Source: [Phialemoniopsis] sp. UDSM-2020
Taxonomy: Eukaryota > Ascomycota > Sordariomycetes > Thyridiales > Thyridiaceae
Direction: 5' to 3'
Length of the DNA: 64,000 nt
Assembly: GCA_018873225.1 (NCBI GenBank)
Contig: JAEILZ010000002.1
Coordinates: forward strand, 2,356,001 to 2,420,000
Of this stretch, positions 1 through 11,707 are shown piece by piece (the stretch's first letter is position 1; the number at the start of each line of letters is the position of its first letter). A program made the position numbers and the translations under genes. The notes under the pieces were generated by a model. It was not told where the DNA came from and ran no database searches. It saw only the letters and a program-made list of their open reading frames with translations.

Positions 1-2070
1 CTGTGTGAGACTCTCAAGTGGGGTCTCCCCAGAGGCAATTTGGGCAAACATATAATCAAGAATCTCCTCGTTGTACGGTTCCATCACCTCCCCATGCATG
101 GCACCATCACAAAAGCATTCCCCTATCACTTTGTACCGCTCTTGTCGTTGTCCAATGGGATCTAGTGGCCTTAGTACTAGAGGTGCGCTCACCCCCGTGA
201 GAACTGCGACGATGTCTCCTGCCTTCATTTCTGCTGGGCCCATACCAACAAAGCCGTCCCGGCCGAGGAACGGTTTTTGCGATCTCAGATTGTCTGAGAC
301 CATATTTATGAAGCCCGCAATATCTTCCATTAATCCTTTGGTTTCGATACTGGAAGTGCTTATATTGAGTCTTGCATTGACCGCATCCGGTAATGTGTTG
401 ATGCCATGGGACAGGGCATGATACTGCTCCGTGCTCAGAGGTGATCGCAAATTCGGAGAAGAGGAATACAAGTGTCTGTCCGAGTTCACCTGGTCCAGAT
501 GCTCTTCGAGATGTAGCAGTATTACCCCGAAATGAGTGAAGAGCATGCCGCTTCTGCTCGCTGTGGCGCATTGCTTCACAACAGCGCCGTTTCGAATGGA
601 GACGCCACACTCTAATGAGGCAATTCTCCAAGGTGACTCGAGCCTACGGCCTGGATCAGCATGGTGGGGATGGTGTGGTGCTGTGCTCGACTCGGTGAAG
701 AGCAGAAGGTCGGCAATTGCAGGTGCTCCATTGGCTTGGTCGAACATGTCAGTCTCATCAAACAACCAATGTGAGCCGACTCGAGTGATCGTATCAACAT
801 AGAAGCCCTTGATCCCGAGAATATTTGATTCAAGGCCTTCCGTTCGAGTGTAGCCGGGAATACCTTGGCTGGCCCTAAACTCGCTTGTCTGTCCAGCATG
901 TTCGATAAAGAAGAATGCCTTGCCTTTTCGTTCCCTAATATTGTAGTCCGGGACCCAGCTTGGTAGATTGTTACTCTTGGGGTATCTCACAAGCTGTAGA
1001 ATGCCATGATGACCTTCGCGAATGATTGCCCGAGTCACTTGAGTATATATCTCTTCCCAGGACTTGGTATAGTCAGGCACTATGCCCAGCTCCTTAATAT
1101 CACAAGCCATGCCCATCAGACCATAAACGGAGTCTCGTGGGTCGGAGAACTCGGCCCAGTTGCTCGGGAACTAACGGAGCAAGTTGCTTAGAATATGTGT
1201 TACGCCACCCGACTCGGTGAATAAAGAACCGGCCTGGTAATCACACCGGAACTGCAAGTCGTTTCTGAGTCGCATAATGTTGTTTATAGTGGGAAGGTGT
1301 TCAAGTTCGCCTTGATGTAGACATTTCTTGTCATCTGCTGAACCAGAAGCATAGCCCGATCTCTTCAAATGAGGGCGAAAATTTTCATCAAACCCCTCAT
1401 AAAATCGGAGTAGAGCAGCCCGGAAAGAGGAAATATCCAAAGTGCGAGCTCCGCACTGAAAGTAAAAGGCCTGGGACGCCACCATTTCCTGTTTGATCCA
1501 TCCCCTTCGAAAATAACCCCTAGCAAAGAAGTCTGACAGTTGTGAGAGAACCGGAAAGTCATACTTGTTAGATTGTCGCCCGAACACCGGATGTTCTGGA
1601 TGGCAATTTGGCTCCGTGCCTGGGTTTCGAGCCAATTCTTCTTCTCCAACTTTGGCGAGGTAGTCCATGATCAAATCGGACGATGGGGTGGCAGGACCAA
1701 GCCAACCCAGAGTGTTCTTTGCACGACTGTAGATCTCGAACATGAGCGGAACTTGTTTTGATTTTTCGGGCAGGTCGAGTTGATTGATGCAGATTTGGTC
1801 TATCCAGAGTACCCGGACATCACACCGGAATTGTAGCGAAAACAAGGCTGTAGCCAGGCTGGTCGTGATTGACAACGACTTGCCGTTGATGGGTATCTCG
1901 GTTCGTTGAGTACCGTCTCCCCATGCGTAGGACAAGGCCGTGTAAGGTGGTGCTTCATCGAGCTTGACGGTCTTTAGTTCGCCACGCATCACACCGCGAG
2001 CTCTGGCACTGAGGTACAGGAGACGGATCTCCCGATCACCTACAGGTACCGAAGCATACTGGAATGACAT
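1..2070 (-). pseudogene. HET-domain (heterokaryon incompatibility) gene with one in-frame stop, truncated by window edge
   Basis: The reading frame starts at ATG 2070 and begins with a HET domain: YTALSYAWG at residues 43-51 and LWIDQICINQ at 88-97. HET proteins trigger programmed cell death after fusion of incompatible hyphae. At 1173-1171 the frame hits TAG, codon 300. The same frame then stays open without another stop for 390 codons to base 1. It reads straight into typical HET-family sequence: SDPRDSVYGLMGM just after the stop, then SWVPDYN, and a C-terminal stretch reading GDIVAVLTGVSAPLVLRP followed by YKVIGEC. So the stop is a single lesion in an otherwise intact gene of at least 690 codons. 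A 33-nt GTAACA...TAG segment (about 1203-1171) could be excised in frame and would remove the stop, but it is shorter than usual fungal introns. The 3' end lies outside the window. Confidence 0.85.
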
Positions 2071-2943
2071 ATTGGGAATTGTCTGTAAGGAGTGCTCAAA
2101 TCGAAAGCATGTTCAGGAAGAGAGTAGTGACAGGCTTTTATTTGTAGCTGCCAGTTTCTTAGTGAGTATCTGTTTGGTCCTTTGACTGTTTGATTGCCAA
2201 CAAGCACAGGATGGTCTGTCCACGTCCCCTGCCTAGCAATAGTAGAAGGGATAGAAATAAACGGCAAAGCGTCTCAGCCAATATCCTGTGTCATTCCACG
2301 CAGTGCCTCTACTCAAGTCAGAGTCCTTGACAGAGCAGTTGACTTTAGGGCTGCAAACTCTACAAATATTCAAACACGACACCCAAAGTCATGCGTCAGT
2401 GACCGATGTCCAATTCAAATATGCTGCAGAGAGTCTGCTATCAGCAATTTAGCTTTTGCGATGTCTAACTACACAGCTGCGCTTGATGCGTGCTATTTGG
2501 ACCTTCAGTTTCAGACGCAAGTCAGCCGTCAGTCTGCACTGTTCTGTGCCGGAGAGCAACCGAGTTAAGGGCTCAATACAAATTCTGGGCTACCACCGAA
2601 ATAACCGAACCTATAGCCTGTCACCGAGGGATGGAACAAGCCAGTGGCCGTCCGTAAGACACGGGCCGACTCCTGTAGATTAGGATGGGTAGATGAGTGT
2701 ATGGCGGTGTGTATTCCCGTGTGTTCATTTTGCTATGGACCTATGCGAAGTAGAAAGGCAATGTGGAGTGGGTGTGTCTTGAAATCAACTCATGCTAGCT
2801 TGGCGCCGTGAAACTCCGAATGTAAATCTTCCCCCTTAATGATCCTTGTCTCGCTGGACCAGAGACAATATCGAGCCAGAGTGGTGAGACCTGGCCGACG
2901 AGGTTTGGTCTCTTTGAGAACGAAAGAGATATTTGTAACAGCC
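2071..2943. other. intergenic, HET promoter side
   Basis: This is upstream of the HET gene and downstream of the ATG33 stop. Only short overlapping chance frames are present, the longest about 124 codons without recognisable composition. I see no repeat or RNA gene. Confidence 0.6.
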
Positions 2944-4085
2944 TTAGGCGATGACAAAGGTCTCGCTTTGGAAGACTCGGACGGCACCGTCCCCCCAGAT
3001 CCCCACGACGGCCATCAGGAACCCGAGGCCGGCCATGGTAGTCTGCACAACCTGCCTCTTGAGGAAGACCTCGACCTCGCCGCGCACATCCTCGCCGTTC
3101 ATGTGTGCCTCCTCTTCCGGCTCGTTGGTGTCCTCGGACCCGGCGCCCTCGCTGTGAGAGTCGCCCAGGACCTCGTAGCTAGCCTCCATGCGAGCCGCGC
3201 GCGCGGCGGCGCGTTCCTGCCTCGCCTGCTGTCTCCTCGAAGCGGCGGAGGGTGACTCGGAGGTTCTCGGGGCGAGGAAGAGGTAGGGCGCGACGAAGTC
3301 GCTCGTGACGAGCCGGGAGCCGATGACGAGCAGCGAGGTGTAAAGGAGGTAAGGATGACGGTAGGCACGGGGCGACCGGAAGTAGGCCAGCATGAAGGCC
3401 GTGGCCGAGACGGATGTGAGGATCTTCAAGTGCGTCTTGGCCGTATTGGCAAGGTTGCGGAAGGCGCGGGAGGCAGTGTCGGCGGAAGGAAGGGTCAGGA
3501 GGGTCGGGACGGTGAGGGTTGAGAGCGTGTACGAGAGGCCCTGAGGAGATGGGAAGTGGTTCTTGTCAGCTTTCTTTCTTTCTTTGCAAGGCTCAATGAA
3601 GGAACGCTTCGCAACCTCCTTCCTTCCTTCCCAAGATACAACTTTGAAACTGCCGGTATCGGCGCTTCCTTTCTTGGGCCCTTCCTCAAGCGCACCTCCC
3701 TCCTCTTCCAAGTTCTCTACCTCGCTCCTACTTCTTTTGACTACCTGCCGCCCTCCCTGCCAAAAAGCGGCAACAAAACTGCCAGTACACGTCTCCAACC
3801 ACACTTGAGGTTCTCTTCTTCATCAAACTATTGATAGAGACATGCGCGCAGAGCCTTGCGAGCCTCTTGACGGGGGTCGTCTCGTCGTCGGCATCGAGGC
3901 GGTGGCCCACATGAGGTCATTCACCTGGCTGCGGGGAACGACTTCCACTGTCCCCACCAGAGTTCCCGGCGCGCGCATGTGCAAACACAGACGACAGACA
4001 CAGAGAGCGCGAGGCTACTTACCGTCAGCAGTCCTAGGGACACTGTGCCGACGAGCTTCAGCACGGAGATCTTACGCGACGCCAT
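2944..4085 (-). CDS. ATG33: Atg33-like mitophagy factor
   Basis: Exon 1 is 4085-4023 and exon 2 is 3540-2944, giving 219 aa. The junction is phase 0: donor GTAAGT at 4022, acceptor CTCAG with a GCTGACAAG branch-like site. Atg33 is a mitochondrial outer-membrane protein that promotes selective mitophagy. Recognition rests on the N-terminal hydrophobic segment (KISVLKLVGTVSLGLLTG), the HPYLLYTSLLV motif after a second hydrophobic stretch, and the C-terminal membrane segment GFLMAVVGIWGDGAV. These correspond in order to the yeast protein's RHPYLLY and AVIGVYGEG regions. The middle is hydrophilic, rich in Arg/Ala then acidic residues, as in other family members. The 482-nt intron is long for this window, so an unrecognised extra exon is possible. 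The gene stands alone, with no operon-like neighbour. Confidence 0.8.
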
Positions 4086-5438
4086 CGTGAACACTTGGGT
4101 CGAAGTGGGATGCGTGGGTGCGTGACGTGGTGCGACGACGGAAGACGTGGTGTGGAAAGAGAGACAAGTGAGGACCGCCGCCACTTGGTTGGTCTTTTAT
4201 TAGGCTGACCCATGTAGGCGCTGGGGAGACTCGCTAACCAAGTTTGCCGCACTCTAGACCCCGGCTCGTCCTTTGCAGGGTACCTGAACTGGCGCAGCCA
4301 ATCACAGTGTACCCAAAACCTCATCATTCGCAGCCACCTCTTTACACCGCATGCCACTGAACACATACAGTATTCTACATCAACGAGTCAGATGGAGACT
4401 ATCGGATCGCATTCTTGACTACTTCAAAGGCTGGAAGCAGCTAGGGTTGCAAAGCTCAAAAATCACACTGGAAACGCAACAATGGTCGCTTATCTCCGCC
4501 GAAGCTTTGGTGCCAGCCACCAATACTGTGAATTGGTCGATTTCAGAGAGCGGAGCTGGATTCAATAGCCTGCCGTGTCCTCTCGGCCAACTCAATCACG
4601 ATCCCTCCGCGTATCACAACCTCCGAATGGCCTCGGAGGGTCTTTGTACCTCATTTAGTAGGTTCGATGGTGCCGCGAACAATTTATCACCCAATCGCAT
4701 TATTCTTTTCTTTTGATTATCATTTTGGCTCGGAAAAAAAAAGGCCATTGCTGGGAAAGCTGTCCAAGTGGGCACCCACCGAGCCCAGTTGGTCAACAAT
4801 AGGCTGTCTATCCTATTCAGACAATCGAGCCTCCATTGAGAGCGGCTCAACTCATCCACGACGTAAACACATTGTGTCAAGTGACTCAATGTGTTATAGA
4901 ACTATTCCAATTACTGCAAAGCAGAGCCCACCACTCCTTCTTGTGTCCATTGATTTTCAATACTTTCAACAATACACCCTCGTCCCCATTGCGATGCTTT
5001 GATTTTGCTGTTAATGAACAATTGCAATTGCCACAACCATATTTAACGATGTTTCTTGCTTGATTCGCCCTCCATATCCATAATGCATATATAACTTTGC
5101 CATTGACTCCTTTAATAGCTTCGGCCCTCTACTCGACTTCTTTATCAGTTGGAATGAGCATTGCAACACGCCGAGATAATGGACGTTGTCTCTTGCTCTG
5201 TTGCACAATAACCTTCGGTGGCATTCATGGAAAGCTTCAACACTTTGAAACCCTCCTTGGACGTCTATAAAAGAGTCTCTTCCCTCCCACATCTCTGAAA
5301 GTTTTTCTCGTTCTTTTCTTCCACAAGTATCACCACCCACAGAGTTTCAAGTCATCATAGTACAGAGCTTCATTACTGCTATATACTTTCAACTTACCAA
5401 CATCAGCACACCCTTCATAGTACCAGACCAACAGCACA
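4086..5438. other. divergent promoter region ATG33 / BTB gene
   Basis: A 1.35-kb non-coding interval between divergent genes. The right part (about 5240-5438) is a pyrimidine-rich leader with a TATAAAAG box, as expected for the BTB gene. I find no credible ORF, repeat or RNA gene in the rest. Confidence 0.6.
5266..5273 (+). promoter_or_regulatory. TATA box of BTB gene
   Basis: A consensus TATAAAAG lies 166 bp upstream of the BTB start codon at 5439. It is followed by a C/T-rich, ATG-free leader typical of fungal transcription starts. Confidence 0.55.
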
Positions 5439-6582
5439 ATGTCTGACTACAAGATCAACGGTAAAGCATACTCCAGCACCCGCAACCGATCCCTAAGCTA
5501 ACTCGAAGAAGGTGGTGCTGTCGCTCTGGGTGACCAGATTGCAGAGGCTTCCTCCTCGACCACTATTGCTCAGGACAATGATGTTGCTGGCAGTGGTGTT
5601 GAAGACCTGGGCAACGACAACGTTGACGTCGCAGGCGCCTCTGGTGCCTCTGACACTGACGTCGAGTTTTCCATTCCCGGTCCCGAAATCGACTACTCTG
5701 GTCTCATGGTTGACATCCATGGCCGTGTACGTCCATGTTGCCAATATTCATTGATCAAGTCTTGATTCTGACCATAGCTACAGAAGCTGGAGAAGACAAC
5801 TCCGCGAGAGGAATTCAAGAGCCACGAAGAGTACGTCATCTACTGCAAGGCTGTAGATCCGGAAACTGGAAAGAGGTAAATCAGCCCATCGCAGCATTCA
5901 ACAAGATCTCAATACGAACATCTATTAACTTTCGTTGATCAGTGACGACATCACGGTCATCTTCGGCAAGCGAACTAAAGGCTTGGCCCAGAAAGGCATT
6001 CCGTACCCTAAGAAGCTTCTTCTCGACGCCTCACCGGTCCTGAGAGTCGCTTTTCGTGACGAGTTTTACCAAGAGGGTCGTGACGGATGCCTCTACAACG
6101 AGCACACTGAACCCAAGATCTTTCAGCGTCTCATCAACACTCTGGAGATTGGAGGCTCAATCATCCGGAGCGACGAGGACGAGCTTACGGCACTCATCAA
6201 GACCTACGAGCTGGCCGATTTCTACCAGATGGAGGCTGCAACAAAGTGGATTACTGACAACATCAAGGACGTTTACGAGTTGATGCAGTTGCGCTGGATT
6301 GCCACCGCTCGCGGAGTTGCGATGACCGCCGAGCGCACTGGCAATCTCCCCTCCGCTGAGTACAACCTTCACCAACAGCGACGCCTGCTGGACATCTCCC
6401 AGGCCTACGAGCTGGTGATGAAGATGAAGTACGGCACGCGTCCCATCGAGGGCAGCACCCTCCTCGACCTGGCGCTCCGGTTCTGCCCGCCTCAGGTCTT
6501 GCAGGACTGTCTTCCGAACCTCGGCAGAGAATTCCTTGAACACCTCTGCCGAGCTCTTCTTCAGAATCGCATTCAGACGTAA
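5439..6582 (+). CDS. BTB/POZ domain protein
   Basis: Four exons (5439-5460, 5509-5726, 5778-5875, 5943-6582) give 325 aa with consistent phases. The first exon is only 22 nt, and without splicing the frame stops within 14 codons. Residues about 8-80 form a low-complexity Gly/Ala/Asp/Ser/Val-rich acidic leader. From about residue 113 comes a BTB/POZ fold: DDITVIFGKRTKG, then LLLDASPVLRVAFRDEF, then TEPKIFQRLINTL, then LIKTYELADFYQM. BTB domains mediate dimerisation and, in some proteins, recruitment to cullin-3 ubiquitin ligases. No second domain (kelch, ankyrin, zinc finger) is present, so the partner is unknown. This belongs to the large class of fungal BTB-only proteins. The cellular role is not predictable from sequence. 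Confidence 0.85.
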
Positions 6583-7622
6583 GCTTTGAATGGATCGACC
6601 ATCACTTCTCCCCTTGACCCGGACGAACTTACCAGTGGATGGCCTGGACCTGGACTTCATTTCTGACTTGTTGTTTTTGTTTGATACTGATAAAACCACC
6701 CTGCAGGGCTGGCATTCCTGTCTTGTGCTGTTTTGCTCTTGGTTTGCTCAGAGAGCAACTCCTCCGCTACCAAGAGACTGTCAAGTATGAGAAAACTTGA
6801 CTGCCTTAGCGCGGCGTGCCTTTGACTTTGGCTTTGCCACCATCGCAGACAGACTTGATCATGGTTCTTTGCTTTTTTGACTTTTAACACTCGATTTTCT
6901 TTACACTCGACACTCCGCACGACTTGTTGTGGATCACAGCCAATTTACCTCGTCGTTGGCTTTTCCTTGCCTTTCGTCGAATTCGAACTTTACCAGTCCT
7001 TTCGCCGGACGAAGACAGGATGGACTCGGAGGAGAGGGCGGGGTTTGTCACTTCGATGGATCAGACCGACGAATTCGAGCTTGCTTGAGATGGCTTCTCA
7101 ACTCTTGTTCTGTTTTGTTTGGACTTTATGAGGAAGAAGGGAGAGGTTACAAGGGATAAGGAGGTCTTCAAGGGAAGGGATTCTATCAGTACTTGTTGCT
7201 CGTCTCGATAACAGAATGCAACAACTCTGCACGAACTTGATTCAAATGCACAGACAAGACGTCTTGCCTCTATGTGATTGTCATCTATCATGTGAATGTA
7301 ACTTTGCTTTTGTGTTCTCGTGAAGTAGCATGTGACTTATATCATCCCGCCGTGGTGGACGCCTGGGCAAGAATGATCTGGCTACGTTTCCACTGCTGAT
7401 TCAAGTATATACAGTAATGGCCCGAAGCTGCGCTGTGTTCATATAGTCCAAGAGACCGTACACCAAGAGCTTTGAGGACGTCTGAGCCACGTAACAGCCT
7501 GCCCGTCATTGACCCTCACGGCATGGCCATCGTAAGCCTCTTTCCGAGGCAGGTCGTCGCCTCATACCACATCTGGCCATCATATTAAACACTCTTTCTC
7601 TCATCCTCGCCAGACCAGCCTC
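6583..7622. other. intergenic between convergent genes
   Basis: About 1 kb between the tail-to-tail BTB and TMA20 genes. It must hold both 3' UTRs and terminators. Only short frames occur. I see no further gene or repeat. Confidence 0.55.
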
Positions 7623-8286
7623 TTAGTCAATGACCAGCTTCCACAGCCCATCGCCAAGGCAATGCGCCTCCTCGATAACAGGCCCCTTGCCCTTCTCCTT
7701 GACCTCCTTGGTGCCCTCCACCAGCAGGCCCACCGCGCACGCCTCCTCCTTACCCTCCGCCATGACGACGACCGGCTCGCCCTTCTGCAGCTCCCTGCTC
7801 CAGTGGCCCTCCTCGTCGGCGGCCTGCGCGTCCCCCTCGAGCTTCCGCGGCTTGGGCAGCCTGCCGCCGGGGCTCGTGAGCCCGGGCGCCATGAGCGTGG
7901 CGCCCGAGAGCACGAAGCGGATGGCGCCGCGGTCGATGCGGATCGTGGGGAAGCCCTGCGGGAAGCGGTGGACGAGGCGCAGGTGCGGGATCAGGGGCTC
8001 GTCGCGGTGAATCTCGACGAATAAAGGTTCGTCGTCGACGACGTAGAGGGTCTGGCGGTCGGGCAGCTTCATCGACTCGAGCGACGACTTCTTGGGGAAG
8101 ATCTCGTCGGCGTAGGGGTTGAGGAGAGGGTAGGTCGTCAGCAGGGACTGGCGCAGGGAGCGCTGGATCGACGACTTGAGCTTCTGCTTCGGCGCGGCTT
8201 GGATGCTTTGGGGGGGACAGGGAGGTTAGCTATGGGAGGGGTGGGATGGGTGAGTGGAAAGGCAATGCTTACTCCTTCTTGAACAT
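7623..8286 (-). CDS. TMA20: Tma20/MCT-1-type translation factor (PUA domain)
   Basis: Exon 1 is only 14 nt (8286-8273, encoding MFKK plus two bases of codon 5). Exon 2 is 8205-7623, giving 198 aa. Tma20 (human MCTS1) binds the 40S ribosome with Tma22/DENR and promotes release of deacylated tRNA and recycling or re-initiation. The N-terminal MCT1 domain is visible in SSIQRSLRQSLLTTYPLL and KLPDRQTLYVVDDEPLFVE. The C-terminal PUA domain has IRIDRGAIRFVLSGATLMAPG, ending about residue 180 with EGKEEACAVGLL and GDGLWKLVID. An insert rich in charged residues (PKPRKLEGDAQAADEEG) lies inside the PUA region and makes the protein slightly longer than the 181-aa yeast form. The gene is head-to-head with the I78-type gene. 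Confidence 0.92.
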
Positions 8287-8863
8287 CTTGACTGATTGAT
8301 ACGGACCGGAGCTAAGTGTATATTTGTGAAGAATTAATTGCTCGCGAGATTCTCTCAGACGTGTACCGGCGGTTATCGCGATCTGCGTATGATTGGAAAA
8401 ATGGTGCCCCTCGCTGCATCAATTGTCGATAACGAATTTTGGCGGGGTAAAGTGTAGACTTGCTGAAGCACGCTGGTCAAGTCTGGTTGCGCCAAGATCA
8501 GAGCTTGGATCTTATCGCGATTAGCGGGTCGATAACAGTGATGTCAGTGCTAGTCACGCGTGCGCCGGAGGTAACCGATCTCCCTATTCCAGCAGGAATG
8601 TACAGGCAGTTCTGAGCAGGTTTTAGTGGACGGAGGCGTCGAGGACCACCAACCTTTGTGAGCTCGGTGGTGGTGGGGGATACGTCATCATCTGCCGTAA
8701 CACTCGAGAGACAACATTAACAGCATCAAAAGACCTGCCTTTTCTCCTCCCACTGAGATCTTGATCCTGAATTCCAAACCTCCAGCATTTAAGATTCAAC
8801 AGAACATTTGTTCATCCTTTTCGCGAGTCACCTAATTTCCAAACAAGACCATAAAACTCCATC
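8287..8863. other. divergent promoter TMA20 / I78-type gene
   Basis: A 577-bp intergenic region holding the two divergent promoters. No ORF of note. The right end (about 8740-8863) is a C/A/T-rich leader. Confidence 0.55.
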
Positions 8864-9174
8864 ATGCCTCTCGTCGTTCCTGGCATCACCAATAACTCGG
8901 GTGACAAGACCGAGGAGTGGACCAACAAGCTGGTCGGAAAGAAGCTTTCCGATGGCTCGTCCGATGAGATTGTAAGCTACATGCGCACATCTTGCTGAAG
9001 TCTCGCCAAACAACTACTAACCCATGTGCTCCTCAGAGCTTCGCCAAGCGAGACCTTCCCGAGCAGACCCGCGTCATTCAGCCCGGCCAAATGGTCACCA
9101 AGGACTTCCACCCCGACCGCCTCAATATCCACCTCAAGGAGGATGGCACCGTTTCGCATGTCAACCACGGCTAG
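8864..9174 (+). CDS. peptidase inhibitor I78-family protein
   Basis: Two exons (8864-8971 and 9037-9174) give 81 aa. The intron is 65 nt with donor GTAAGC and acceptor CTCAG. The second exon carries the I78 signature: LPEQTRVIQPGQMVTKDFHP, followed by DRLNIHLKEDG. I78 proteins resemble small serine-protease inhibitors (elastase/subtilisin type). The RPDRLN-like core and short length match the family. There is no signal peptide: the N-terminus (MPLVVPGITNNSGDKTEEW) is hydrophilic. The fungal protein is therefore probably cytosolic, and any inhibitor activity would be against intracellular proteases. Inhibition itself is inferred from the family only. Confidence 0.8.
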
Positions 9175-9424
9175 AGAGTCTAGACGGGTATAACGAATAA
9201 ATGGATCAAGACAAGACACCTGTATAATGAGTAGGATGAGCATGTAGGAATAGACTGGAATACGCTTCTACCGCAGTCCCACAATGATTGCTTTCAGTGA
9301 AGGTCTGATATGCATCCTGGCATCCGCCTGGTGAATCCAGATTCATGCAAAAGCAGATATGCTGCGGTTGTATTGCATGACAAAGGCGACATGGAGGCTC
9401 GGCTACGGAAGTCAACGTAAACCC

Positions 9425-10985
9425 TCACAGCTTGAAATCCGCATTGCTCTTCTCCCATCCCTTGGTCGTAGGCTCCATATCCGCAAGCTTCTGAGCGAGC
9501 TCCATCTTCAGGTTCTTGGGACGATCCGTACAGAGCTCGTACATCGTCGTCAAGTTGAAAAGCAGTGTATGCGACGAGTACCCTCCTGCCACCGACTCCT
9601 CCAGGACCTTCCTTCCCTAAAGTAACGTGTCAGCTCATGCCTACAATCGTGTGTGAATGTCCCTCTTCTCACCTCTTCCAGTCTGCCGATGTAGAGAAGA
9701 CAGACGGCCATGTTCACTCCGACCATCTCGTCGTTCACCTCCTCCCTGACCTCTTTCCATGTCTCGAGTGCGCTGGCATACTCCCCATCCGCCATATCGC
9801 AAAGAGCCGCGATGATCTTTCCCGTCTGAGCCCCTTCACCGCCGGGCACGCACCGTCTCGCGGCCGCCACATCGCCGAGGTGAAGCCACAGCAGGGCCCT
9901 TGCCATGGCCATGCGCCCATCGCCAGTATCCCGCAGCGTCGCGAGATGTGCCGCCGCGCCCGCGAGATCGTCCATCTCGACCAGTGCCCCGGCCACCCTG
10001 ACACCTAGCTCCCCCAGGCGGTCCCGCCACAGCTCGCGCGCCGAGTTGTCGTGCCTCTCGACGGCCGCGGCCAGGGACTCGCGGGCCTCGCGCGCCAGAT
10101 CATAATAGCTCATGACGGAGCGGCGCGGGTCGCCGAAGCCGATGGACTGCAGGCGCACGTGCAGGACGCGCAGCTCCCAGGGCGCGAGGTGCGCTCCGCT
10201 CACCTCGTCGACGTAGTACGCGGCGCCGAGGTCCTCGAGGGCGCGGGCCTCCTGCGCCGCGAGCGCCGTGGCGTCGATGAGCGTCAGGCACGCGAGGCGC
10301 GTGTACAGCAGGCCGAAGATGCGGGCGTGGTCCGACGGGTCGAGGGCGGCGTCGCCGGTGCCGGTCAGGGCGTTGGTGGCGGCGATGGCGGCGGCGCGGA
10401 AGTGGCCCTGCGCCAGGAGGTCGTCTATCGGGGCATCGGGCTTCGGCTGGTGCGGGGAGTTGCGGAAGGCGGCTGGGATGGTGAGCGAGGTTAGCGGGTG
10501 GTAGACCTCTGGGCGTAGGAGGTATGAGAAGTCCTTTGGCGGTGCGAGGGTGCGCGGAGGCGCTGGTGACGCTGCCTGGGAGCGCGGTAGTGGAGATGCC
10601 GGGCCGCGTCCCGCACGGCTTGGAGAGTGAGAGGGTGTTATACGGGCCGCTTGGGAGGCCACCGGAGACAAGAGAGGGTTGCTGAAGTTGTGTTAGATAC
10701 GAGCGCGGCTCACGGGGATGGTACATAAACTCACTCGTCAGCATCGAGAGGTCCTTTAGTAGAGGATCGCGGTCGAGTTGCTAGGTCCGAGTTAGTACAT
10801 ATTATATGCTAAGGAGAGAGTGCAGTATGTGTTTTGAAACACCATGATGCTGTGGCCAGGTATATTGCCGGGGTAGGCTTCACGGCTTTGTTGATGGGTG
10901 GACGTATCGGGGCGGTGAACTGACCTTTCGTAGCAGACTTGTTCCGACTGTGGCCGCGGACCGGCAGGGTCTGCGACTGTTCCAT
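9425..10985 (-). CDS. TRAPPC12-like TPR protein (vesicle trafficking)
   Basis: Four exons (10985-10925, 10780-10735, 10681-9673, 9616-9425) give 435 aa. All donors are GTNAGN-type and the phases add up. The Ser/Pro/Ala-rich N-terminus is disordered (to about residue 85). The remainder is helical tetratricopeptide-like sequence ending with MAVCLLYIGRLEEGRKVLEE and then LLFNLTTMYELCTD. The latter matches the conserved LFNLTTMYELE block of human TRAPPC12. TRAPPC12 is a subunit of the TRAPPIII complex, a Rab1/Ypt1 GEF acting in ER-Golgi traffic and autophagy. Exon 3 is very GC-rich with strong GC3 bias, which also creates long antisense shadow frames. The first two exons are short, and their assignment rests on phase and splice sites only. 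Confidence 0.85.
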
Positions 10986-11707
10986 GGTGTGTACTAGTAT
11001 GGCCGCCGCATTGCTTGAAACTTCATATGATAGGGGTCACACATCCACGGCGTATATCAGGTAGTGAGGATGGCAGTTGAGCGTTGGATACGTCTCGGGT
11101 CCACCTTCAAGTGTCTGGTGGGGGATGAGCTCACCAACTGCTGCCAGCTGGCGCACCTAACCAGGGCACGTCGGCCGCCTGGTGTAAGACCGTTGATAAG
11201 CCATAACTGCTCAGGACTTCCATATTGAATCCTGCTTTATTGGTTCAGTAGCTTAGCAAGCAAGTGATATTAGAGTGTTGACACTAATGACTCTTGAGCT
11301 GTGGAGATTCATCAAAGTGGGCGGCGGGAGCACCGTTGAGCGTCTTGACATAGTGGAGAAAGACATGTCATGAAAGCGTTTAACTACCCCAGACGGGTGG
11401 CTATTGTGGCCGATGTCAGATCTGGGCTTCAAGGACATCCTATCAGGTCTCATTGCCCGTAATTTCTGCGGGAAACGTAGTCTTTTTTGGCATTGCATTG
11501 AACATGACAAGGGAAAAGTTCTCCGGCCGAGTCAACATGTCATGTTAGTGGATTTGTAAATTGGTGTGGACGATCATGACTACCACGCGAGCTTATCGCA
11601 TGTTGATAAGATGAATTACGGTGGAAGTGAATTATCTCACTTTCTGCTTGAAATGATCTCTTTGTTTATTTGACTTGGCGTCCTATGATTCTTTGCGCGT
11701 ATTGGGA
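10986..11707. other. divergent promoter TRAPPC12-like / MFS gene
   Basis: A 722-bp non-coding stretch between divergently transcribed genes. No convincing ORF, repeat or RNA gene is seen. Confidence 0.55.

Noticed and set aside
107..631. 174-codon minus-strand frame at the left edge
   Set aside because: Overlaps the HET reading frame in another frame. The HET frame is continuous and family-like here.
1171..1203. 33-nt GTAACA...TAG segment as a normal intron of the HET gene
   Set aside because: Shorter than typical fungal introns and lacking a good branch site. Kept only as an alternative explanation for the in-frame stop.
2194..2568. 124-codon frame between HET and ATG33
   Set aside because: No domain, no coding composition, no homologous motif.
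10051..10494. 147-codon plus-strand frame opposite the TRAPPC12-like gene
   Set aside because: Antisense shadow produced by the strong GC3 bias of the real minus-strand exon.
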